Positions 1 to 8,325 of a stretch of DNA of 64,000 nucleotides are shown here, piece after piece. A program made the position numbers and the translations under genes. The notes below the pieces were generated by a model, which made no database searches, was not told where the DNA came from, and saw nothing but the letters and a program-made list of their open reading frames with translations. This DNA comes from Zea mays (taxonomy: Eukaryota > Streptophyta > Magnoliopsida > Poales > Poaceae). Positions within the stretch are counted from its first letter, which is position 1; each line of letters opens with the position of its first letter. The stretch spans positions 270,776,622 to 270,840,621 of the forward strand of contig NC_050096.1 in the NCBI RefSeq assembly GCF_902167145.1, given 5' to 3'.

Positions 1-2986
1 AACTGGAAACCATGTCACCCCGATTAACTGACAGCTCATCAACATTGCATACATGGTCCTTCGGAATGTTTGGAACAGACTTGGACTTGTGAAAACACAT
101 TCGTTTTACAAATAGGAACATAAATTTAGAGAAAGAACAAAGCCAATAAATTAGGAAGAGAGAACCCAAAGGTAAATAGCAAGTATCCACTGATTTGAGA
201 CTACTATCATAAATAACTAGTATCCACTGAAAACAGTAAATAAACTGGAAGCAATGACAGAACTATTCGAGACTAGTAAACATCAACTAAAACACTGACA
301 TGGACTCCACTATATGGGACTAGTAAACTGGTAGCACTAACCCTCAAGCACCATACAACCTACAAGTAGATTGGTGAGCACCTGCAACATACAAGTAGAT
401 AGGAATTTGTGTAAGTTATAATTGCAACCACAAGTAATAAGTAATTGCGAATCAAGGCTACCTAAGCATCAGAAAGTTGGTCCAAAATCTTAGCTCGCAA
501 CTTCGTGTAGTAACTCTGTTGCTCTTCTGTCAACCCACTAAGATCCATATTTATTATCCTCTCTTCATCTCTTCGCTTCTGTAATTCAATCTCCTCTTTC
601 CTCACCTCGAGAAGTGCCTTTTTTGTGTTAACTCGATCAACTTCAAGTGCAAATGCTTTATTGAATCTCTCCTCTTTCTTCTGCTCTTTCTCGGCATCAC
701 TTTCTTTCTTTGCAGCCCACAAATTTTCTATTGCTACAGTCACACTTTTCCTCTTCTCTTGTACTAGTGCTGCTTTAGCTGTTTTCTTCCCGGGAGGCCG
801 GGTCAATTGGTAATTCTCTACGACTTGAACTTGAGATTCTTTGGTTTCATATGGTAATGTTCTATTGGCATCCCCTTCACGAGTGGTCTTTTGTTTCTTG
901 TTTGAAGGTTTAGGAGCAGCCAAATCATCTACTTTACCAAGCCATTTGGGTTGTAATCTGAGCTTATTCCAGCAGTGCATGAATTGAAATCCTTTTTCAT
1001 GTTCATCTTCGGACTTGTACAACGCACATGCCTGTGCAACCTGGGAAAAACATTTGCATGTGTTAGGCTCAAATACTAAAAATGAAAGAAAATGTGATAC
1101 TGCATGATGATTAATTACCATGTCTTGCATTGTAGTACCACTCTGTCGTCTTAACTGAATCCTTGTTAAACAACCACAAAACTTGTTAACACATTTCTGA
1201 ATTGTCTCCCATCGATGCATTAGAGAATTAACAGTACGTTGTGATTGGCATGGTTTATGTTCATTGAAGTACTCATAGATACGAGACCAATACCTTCCTA
1301 CTTTTTGATCTTTACCTACCACAGGATCCATACTGATATTCAACCACGCTGAAACCAAAATTTCATCTTCTTGATCACTGAAATTTTTTGATCTCTTATG
1401 GTTTGGCCTCGATGTGGGGACTATTGGTCCAACTTGCATTGATTGTGGCTGAATATCAGGACATGTATTGCTATTATTATCAAATTCTCCTTCAACGTAG
1501 TCATCCATCATCATGTTTGAAAAGTATCCATTCCCTGGAACTACATCTAAAAAATGGTACTGTAAAGTCAAGACAGGTCTACTATGTCTCACATAAATGG
1601 TACATGGTGACTGCAAATGCAAGGGAACAAGTTCAGGCAGGAAGCCAACCTTCTGGACAAAACATATGCTCAAACAAAGTATGAACCAAACTGAGACAAC
1701 TGAACACACTAAGTTATCTTCCAAAGTAATCTGAGCAGAGGATGTTGGGCACATGTTTATGGATTGAAAGAAAGAAAAAGTTCTTGTCTATGGCCTATGG
1801 GTGTCCAGGTCACAATGGCTGAACCTTGGGCTAAGAAGACCATCAGTAAAGAGTCATTATGATTCCTCAAAAAGTTTTTGCTCAGACTCACAGTACCAGG
1901 GTATGGAACGGATAGAGCAACTTTAGAGGTGGACGACCGAATTCAATTCACTAGTAGCTCAAATATGCAAATTAAAGAAAACCTCAGCTTGGAGTGCAAA
2001 ATCAGATTTGGGATGCAAGGTTTTCGCTTGGACTTCGCTTGAGCAGAGTTTGGTCAGGATCAGATCAAATACCCTGCTTGTGTAGAATTTTATGACCGCA
2101 AAAGAAGGGACGGACAGAGCAACTCCAGGAGCCAAGCATGTGAAAAACGTCAGCCCCAAAACCAGCTTTTAGGGATACTGTAGCTGTTTTCATAGGCTAA
2201 AATTACTTGCGCGCACAGCAGCTCCCTACAAAATTATATATTCATATGCTCAAACAAAGTATGTACGCACAATTTCTTTTCTTTCTATACTGCTATAAGC
2301 TACCTATTCATTTACTGAACAATAAGGCTCACTATATTGAATCAACAATATGCAGCTCGTTGAAATTTTAGACTGCATCACACTTGTGTCTGACCACTAT
2401 CAATGAGACAAGCTTCAGTTCATACCTTCCCCTTGGCCGAACGATGAAGGCAACTCGTCCCTGCAGCTGAACATGGTCGACGCTAACGGATCTGCGACGA
2501 CTCTCGCACGTGCAGGCACAGCTGGCCAGTAGTCGCCGCCGCGTCCGCCTGCATCACCTCCACCGCCGTGTCCGCCTCCTACCCCAGCACCGAGTCCGCC
2601 TCCTCCACCACGTTCGGCTCCTCCTGCACCACCGAATCGGCCTGCTCCTCCACAGCCACGGCCGCGTCTGCCTCCTCCACTGCTGCCCAATCCTCCCCCT
2701 CCGGTACTGCCTCCGTCGCTCAAGCCAGATCCCGCCATGGAGCAGCTCCTTCCAGCACGAACGCGAGCTTGCTTTGGCAAATTTTGGCGCGGGAATAGCA
2801 GATTTCGCGCGCGCGCAAGCGATTGGGGACGGAGTCGCGACGCGAAAATATGCGGGGATGAGCGCTGCTTATTCGGGATGCGAAACTTTTGGGGGAAAAA
2901 TAGATGGACTGTTGGAGCGCTGAAAAGAGCAGTTTTGCTAATAAATTCTTTTTGGGGTGTTTTAGCGCGCTCCGTTGGAGTTGCTC
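1..2986 (-). mobile_element. PIF/Harbinger transposon, right end (left end outside window)
   Basis: The right terminus is CCGTTGGAGTTGCTC followed by TAA at 2987-2989. Read on the minus strand this is TTA then GAGCAACTCCAACGG, the arrangement expected for a grass Harbinger terminal inverted repeat with a 3-bp TWA target duplication. The element holds a complete Myb-like ORF1 gene on the minus strand; the companion transposase gene and the other terminus must lie left of position 1. Terminus and gene are seen; the superfamily assignment rests on family knowledge. Confidence 0.75.
462..2738 (-). CDS. Harbinger ORF1 Myb/SANT-like DNA-binding protein, three exons
   Basis: I assemble three exons on the minus strand: 2738-2426, 1534-1119 and 1040-462, giving 435 residues with all phases matching. 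Exon 1 is glycine-rich (start MAGSGLSDGG). Exon 2 carries the trihelix/Myb-like segment (KNFSDQEDEILVSAW, WSRIYEYF, RTVNSLMHRW). Exon 3 has the long charged coiled-coil C-terminus of plant 'NAM-associated' proteins (LWAAKKESDAEKEQKKEERF). In PIF/Harbinger elements this protein acts with the transposase in binding the element ends. The intron at 1041-1118 is only 78 bp and has no stop in frame, so unspliced RNA would add 26 residues; GT and AG at its ends and family alignment favour splicing. Intron 1 is 891 bp. The frame looks intact, unlike the other transposon genes here. Confidence 0.75.
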
Positions 2987-2989
2987 TAA

Positions 2990-3600
2990 GACCACAACGA
3001 GGGCGTCCACCATGCCTCCGCGGCTCCGCCCACGACACCCCCGCCCCGCTCCCGTCAATCACGCAAGCTCCACCGTCGGCCATACCGCCCCCGTTCTCGG
3101 CGCCCCCTCCCCCATGCGCCCTAGACCCGGATCTCGCCCCCGTCCTCGGCACCTCATCCCCGCCTGCCCGAAATCCAGATTCCCGCCACCGCCGCCGCTA
3201 TGGACGCCTCCTTCTCCACCTTATCCTACTCCCACCACTACCCCAACCTCCTGTCCGCGCTCGATCTGCCCAGCGGTGAAGGTTCAGCGCTCTGAGTTCG
3301 ACGTCGAGGTCCCCGTCCTCGAGGTCTCCACCGGGTACTTCGTCGGCGGGGACCACATCTTCGGCCCTGACCCGTCATCCTAGCGGTGCTCCACGCTCGG
3401 CTGCAACCGTCGCGCACGCACCCGCCACTCCCCGTCTCTGCGCCGCTCCCCTGTCTCCACCGTTCCCCGTCTCCCCCTCCAAGCCCCTGCCTCCGTAGAT
3501 CTCGCCTCCGTCCAAACCTCAGATGCATCCCATTCACCTACAGCCCGCACGGTTGCTGTGGCATCTTGGGGAAGCCCAGCCGCCCAGCACCCGTCAGGGA
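2990..3600 (+). other. GC-rich stretch, unidentified coding-like fragment
   Basis: This proline-rich, GC-rich stretch leads into the gene-fragment cluster. A short open segment (about 3288-3381, containing FDVEVPVLEVSTGYFVGG) looks protein-like, but I do not recognise it. It may be a further captured exon. Confidence 0.3.
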
Positions 3601-3900
3601 GGACGACAGGATACACGTCACCTTGCGCCGCTCCAGCGCGTCGCGCTCCGACGTCTACCAGCGCCGCTCCGTGGGCGGCTTCTCCGGTGCCACCCCGCGC
3701 CCCAGCAACCTCACCAACACCGAGATCTACTCCCTACAGTCGTCGTGCAACCCGACGCCGCGGGATCCAGCTTCAACCACAACGGCTTCTACTCCATGGT
3801 CGGCCGCAGCTCCAATTTCGGCGCGTCCGACGCGTTTGGCGCCGTCTGCACCGGCACCGGCGCCACGCCGCGCACGTCGAACTACGAGGACGACCCGCCC
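3601..3900 (+). pseudogene. PIN auxin efflux carrier fragment (hydrophilic loop)
   Basis: The conceptual translation contains [30 protein letters not shown], then [18 protein letters not shown] and [10 protein letters not shown]. These are hallmark strings of the central cytoplasmic loop of PIN1-type auxin efflux carriers. The loop is split over two frames: the first part reads in the frame of 3386, and after a one-base loss near 3768 it continues in the frame of 3523. The transmembrane halves of the carrier are absent, so no transporter can be made. It joins directly to an SF3B3 fragment in the same orientation, which points to transposon-mediated capture rather than a decayed local gene. 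Confidence 0.8.
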
Positions 3901-3912
3901 ATTGCACCGGTC

Positions 3913-4221
3913 CCTGAGGGGAGGCAAAGGTCCAGATTTCTTGCCGTAGGATCCTATGATAACACCATTCGTATCCTCTCATTGGATCCTGATGATTGCC
4001 TGCAGCCTCTAAGCGTCCAGAGTGTATCATCGGCACCAGAGTCACTCCTATTCTTGGAGGTCCAGGCATCAGTTGGTGGTGAGGATGGTGCAGATTATCC
4101 AGCCAACCTTTTCCTCAATGCTGGTTTGCAGAATGGTGTTCTTTTCCATACCAACGTTGACATGGTTACGGGTCAGCTATCTGACACACGTTCTCGATTC
4201 CTTGGTCTGAGACCTCCAAAG
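3913..4221 (+). pseudogene. SF3B3 (SAP130) spliceosomal protein fragment
   Basis: The frame reads [20 protein letters not shown], then [20 protein letters not shown] and [18 protein letters not shown]. This is the very conserved beta-propeller region of SF3B3/SAP130, a subunit of the U2 snRNP SF3b complex that recognises the branch site. Only about 103 residues of a protein of roughly 1200 are present. The segment ends at RPPK, probably an exon boundary, then runs into unrelated sequence and stops at 4270. It is open in frame with the second half of the PIN fragment, so a chimeric ORF of 249 codons (3523-4272) exists. I infer a captured fragment without the original function. Confidence 0.85.
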
Positions 4222-4225
4222 CAAA

Positions 4226-4319
4226 TAGTGCTCATTGATTCCAAAAAACTGCAACCTCTAATGATATGGTGATTCATTTTATAGTGCTCATTGATTCCAA
4301 AAAACTGCAACCTCTAATG
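4226..4319 (+). repeat. Tandem duplication, 56-bp spacing
   Basis: The string beginning ATAGTGCTCATTGATTCC and ending CAACCTCTAATG occurs at about 4225-4263 and again at 4281-4319. A shorter echo of its end (CAGCAACCTCTAATGCCA) lies near 4370. It marks the abrupt end of the SF3B3 fragment. Confidence 0.75.
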
Positions 4320-5668
4320 CCAAAAAAAAACTGAATCGATTCTTACCATGACATGTAACCATGTAAACCAGCAACCTCTAATGCCAATTGATTTCTCTAA
4401 GTAAATGAATAATATAGTGCTCATCAATTTGAGCCTGTAATGTGTAGTGATTGTTCTACTGTAAGCATGGAAATTTTGTGTGTCTATGAAGACTGAGTAA
4501 TGCTTTGTGGCCTTGTGGGTTTGCGATAGGCAATGACGCTGATTCTAGAATTTTGTTCGATTGGTTGGTTGTTCGGATGGGATGGGAAGGGGATTGATTT
4601 CTTTTTTTCTTGTCCTTCCTGCCCCACCTTTTTAACAGTGCATGTTATCTTTGCCTTTTTCTAATTTTTTTATAATATTATTCATAATAGGATGAGAATT
4701 GCAATTTATCACTACCGCTAACCTGCTTGAGTTAGACACGTGTTGCATTCATTTTCTTCTTAAATATACATCAGGTACCACTGTACCTATCTTCAGCTTA
4801 TTCTATCTAGCAAACATTAACTCTATACTTTACACTCATTCATTCACTTTTTTAGTAGTGCAGTTCTGCATTTCAGATTTCAGGTTAAAAGAAGCATAGC
4901 AAGAAGCCATGGTAGAGTCCACACCATTGCTGGTTTGCTTGCTAGACACAAACACTGGTAAAAACTTTCACTGTTGCTGGCAAAGTTAAGTATTTTTAGA
5001 AATTAGATAACTCAAGAGTCAATTAAATTTGTGGTAAAAGTCACACCTCTAGAGAGGTCACACTTTTATTTGATATAATTCCCTGCTACAAATTTAAACT
5101 TCTTTTTATGGTTACTGCAATAACACAAGAATTTGAGCATTAAAAGGTTAATCTGGCTCCTAAACAGATGTTACGGTACATGTGGTTGACAAAAAAATGC
5201 ATAATAAGTATTCAGAATATTTAGTAATTCTCAATAAGATAAATTCATTGAGCATGATAAAAGGGTCATGTGTTACCTTTGGTTGAGATGAAAATATTCA
5301 GAGGAAAAAAATGGGATATACAGATTTTTTCTGAACTGTTGGTTCGCAATAAAAAATATTGAATAGACATTTTTTCGCCCACTGTGTTATCACCATAACG
5401 TTGTTACGCTGTCATAAAACTGGTCTGTTCTGTTGTTAAGAGTGCAGAGAATGATGGCATCATCTGACGGCCTGACCCTTGTATTTGCTGCCTCTTTCTT
5501 TCTCGGAAGAGATAATAGTGATCACTTTGGCCTGTGAACATGTGATAAGCTCCTAAACACTGCTCTTGCGTGAAACTAACTCCACCCCAAGAAAGTTCTA
5601 GACTTGTTTAGAGCTCGACACCTCCAAATGGAAATGCATTTCCTAACAAATCTAACTATACTTATTTA
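4320..5668. other. AT-rich spacer inside the gene-fragment cluster
   Basis: I find no convincing coding sequence, RNA gene or terminal repeat here. The FDH first exon (mitochondrial targeting peptide) that would be expected upstream of 5948 is not present. Confidence 0.5.
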
Positions 5669-5871
5669 GGCCTGTTCCAAACCTCTACAGTTAATTATTA
5701 GTCAACTAATAAGTTATTTGGCTGGTTTTAGCTGGGTTAGAGCAGCTAACAACTGTTATATAGCTATTTAAGAGATATAACTAACAATTATATGGTTTAT
5801 TGGCTGGTCTGTTCTGAACCACTCAGCTAATTTTAGCTGCTAACCGTTAGTTTGAGGTTTGGAACACGACC
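5669..5871. mobile_element. Tourist-like MITE
   Basis: The terminal inverted repeats are GGCCTGTTCCAAACCTC at the left and GAGGTTTGGAACACGACC at the right. A 3-bp TTA duplication flanks them at 5666-5668 and 5872-5874, as in PIF/Harbinger-derived Tourist MITEs. The interior is AT-rich and partly palindromic. It sits 76 bp upstream of the first FDH exon. Confidence 0.8.
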
Positions 5872-5947
5872 TTAGTATAAAAAAAACACTAATATCTTTT
5901 CATATCTGTACTTGTTTCGACTAAATGATTTCTATAACTGTTTTCAG

Positions 5948-7081
5948 AACTGGAGAAGCACATTGAAGACATGCATGTCCTGATTACCACCCCATTCCAC
6001 CCAGCTTATGTCACTGCAGAGAGGATAAAGAAGGCGAAGAATCTTGAGCTTCTTCTCACGGCAGGAATCGGCTCCGATCTTCCAGCAGCTGCTGCTGTGG
6101 GCTTAACTATGGCTGAGGTCACTGGAAGCAACACTGTCTCTGTGGCAGAAGATGAGCTCTTGCGCATTCTGATTCTACTCAGGAACTTCTTGCCTGGGTA
6201 CCAACAGGTAGTTCAAGGCGAATGGAACGTAGCAGGCATTTCCCACAGAGCTTATGATCTTGAAGGAAAAACTGTTGGGACTGTTGGGGCTGGTCGTATT
6301 GGCAGGCTCTTGCTTCAGCGTCTTAAGCCCTTTAACTGCAACCTACTTTACCATGACAGACTTCAGATTGACCCAGAGCTTGAGAAAGAAATTGGGGCCA
6401 AATTTGAGGAGGACCTGGATGCTATGCTTCCAAAGTGTGATGTGATTGTGATCAACACACCTCTTACGGAGAAAACAAGGTTTGTATTCACCATGTACCT
6501 GACATTTCCAAAATAGTCTGACAGTATTTTCTGAGTTTTGTTTGCTGTTTTTTTTCAGAGGCATGTTTAACAAAGAGAGGATTGCAAAGATGAAGGAACG
6601 TGTAATTGTTGTGAATAATGCTCGAGGAGCAATCATGGATGCTCGAGCAGTCGCAGATGCATGTTCTAGCGGTCACATTGCTGGTACTTACTACGTTAAT
6701 ATGTTTTCTTTGTCTCTTTACACAACAGTATTGCTACATAAGTTAGTCTGATTCTACCGAAGGGGTCCATGAATTAATATTATTTTCCTTAAGCTTGGCA
6801 TGCTTTGTATTCCGTGGCTTCAGCACGAAAACTTCAAATGAGCCGTTTTGCTTTCCTGAAAAGACACCCTGCCTACATTTTATCTGAAGAATAGGGAAAT
6901 AATGCGACTATATTCCTACATTGACAGGTACTTTGTGTAACATGGAGCATCTCATTCCCATTTCTCAGGATATGGTGGTGATGTGTGGTTCCCACAGCCA
7001 GCACCAAAGGATCACCCCTGGCGCTACATGCCTAACCATGCCATGGCCCCTCACATCTCTGGGACTACAATTGATGCGCAG
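5948..7081 (+). pseudogene. Formate dehydrogenase fragment, exons 2-4
   Basis: Three exons with good splice sites can be joined: 5948-6479, 6559-6683 and 6969-7081. They encode the middle of NAD-dependent mitochondrial formate dehydrogenase (formate + NAD+ to CO2 + NADH). Visible motifs are [18 protein letters not shown], the Rossmann loop [39 protein letters not shown], and the end [10 protein letters not shown]. The first exon (targeting peptide and N-terminus) and the last exon are missing. Where intact FDH reads SDHIDLPAAA this copy reads SDLPAAA, an in-frame loss of three codons next to the substrate-binding region. It lies in the same orientation as the PIN and SF3B3 fragments and upstream of a Helitron-like terminus, so I treat it as a captured fragment. 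Confidence 0.85.
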
Positions 7082-7756
7082 GTCAGGTTCTGAGTTTTGT
7101 TACCTGAGTTTGAAAATCTATCTAATTCTAATACCTCATAGGACACTAGGTCTCTGCTTCATGCATTAGCAGAACTCAATAGAATGGCAATCACCTTAAG
7201 GCTTTACTGGATTAAAATCGTACTGAGAACTGGAACAATTAGCTAATAGTGTGTCTGTGTACCTTGAGTCCTTGGCTCCTCAGCTCCTTGCCGACGAAGG
7301 AAGAAGAGTCGCTCCTCAGCTCCTCGCTGACCCTCTGCTCTTCGGTAAAATTTTTATGTACAACATGTTTGACTTACTCGACCCATAATTTGTACATGTG
7401 ATGATGGATTGCATGTTCTTTTGCTCATGTGGCATTGGATTTAATCGAACTCACTTGGGTTTGTTACCGTATTTTGAGCAGCCTGCAGCAACCTAGGGAA
7501 GAGATACCAAGATTGAGGACCTGAACTGAAGATGCTATGCGCCTGTTTAGTTTGGGCCTATTGCATATCTATCGATATATTTGTCTATTATTCAAAATTC
7601 TATATTGATTTTTAGAAATAATTTATACGATATTATAATGTTCGTTTGACATCAATTCATTCAATTTAAGTCGGCGTATCTATAATAATATTACATATTT
7701 GTATCGTCAATATAATATTAAAGTTATGATGATATTTGTCATACATATTTTATATA
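7082..7756. other. Spacer between FDH fragment and Helitron-like terminus
   Basis: No gene is seen. There is a short local repeat of CTCCTCAGCTCCT/GCTCCTCGCT units near 7275-7345. The composition becomes strongly AT-rich after 7560. Confidence 0.5.
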
Positions 7757-7990
7757 TTATAGTGATGTTTATCGTTCCGTATCTATGTTTTATATTAATT
7801 TTTAACTCTCGTGGCAACGCACGGGCACATACTTATTATAGTGATGTTTGTCGTTCCGTATCAATGTTTCATATAAATTTTTTACTTCCGTTGCAACACA
7901 TGGACACATACCTCTAACAATATAACACACATATACATAAGTTATCGTGTTATTATACGGTTCTGTTGCAACGCACGGGCACTCAACTAG
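7757..7990 (+). repeat. Helitron-like 3' terminus with tandem subterminal repeats
   Basis: The string GTTGCAACGCACGGGCAC followed by TCAACTAG ends at 7990 and is followed by T. This matches the CTRR terminus of maize Helitrons, whose last bases commonly read GCAACGCACGGGCA...CTAG. Two upstream copies occur within repeats of about 75-80 bp: GTGGCAACGCACGGGCACAT near 7811-7830 and GTTGCAACACATGGACACAT near 7881-7900. Each is preceded by TATTATAGTGATGTTTRTCG. Tandem 3' ends could reflect insertions next to one another or terminus duplication. Confidence 0.7.
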
Positions 7991-8325
7991 TTTTTTATGA
8001 ACTATGCAATTTTAGTTGTTTAGTTATGTACTTGAATGTATTTAAATTTCAATAAAACGTCGTATTTTATGTCAATAAAAGTCTATAAGAGTAGAATTAA
8101 TGTCTGATATAAAGATATATATTTACTGACGGTAAAGACTATGCAATATGAAGCTTACGTTACATAAGTATTTATGATCAATATCATGGTAATAGTTGAT
8201 GTAACGGTGTAAATGACAGATGGACTGCAACGCAGCCACCACCCACTCATCAGCCGCCGCCTCCGTCCTTTCTCTCTCTTACCCCTTCACCCGGACCCGC
8301 GCCCGCGCCAAGCCAACGCCACGCC
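7991..8325 (+). promoter_or_regulatory. Region upstream of adenylosuccinate synthetase
   Basis: Only 335 bp separate the Helitron-like terminus from the adenylosuccinate synthetase start codon. The proximal 110 bp are GC-rich and probably leader sequence. I see no clear TATA box. The element may therefore supply part of the promoter. Confidence 0.45.

Larger units (their letters stand above)
2990..7990 (+). mobile_element. Probable gene-fragment-bearing Helitron (5' end not located)
   Basis: Fragments of three unlinked host genes (PIN, SF3B3, FDH) lie head to tail, retain introns or exon junctions, and precede a Helitron-like 3' terminus at 7990. This is the usual structure of maize Helitrons that pick up host exons. 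I could not identify a convincing TC-type 5' end, so the start given is only the outer limit set by the Harbinger element. No RepHel gene is present, so the unit would be non-autonomous. Confidence 0.5.

Noticed and set aside
2510..3383. Several plus-strand ORFs over the Harbinger leader and the following GC-rich stretch
   Set aside because: They are antisense to, or out of frame with, the ORF1 first exon and consist of low-complexity H/R/P/S runs.
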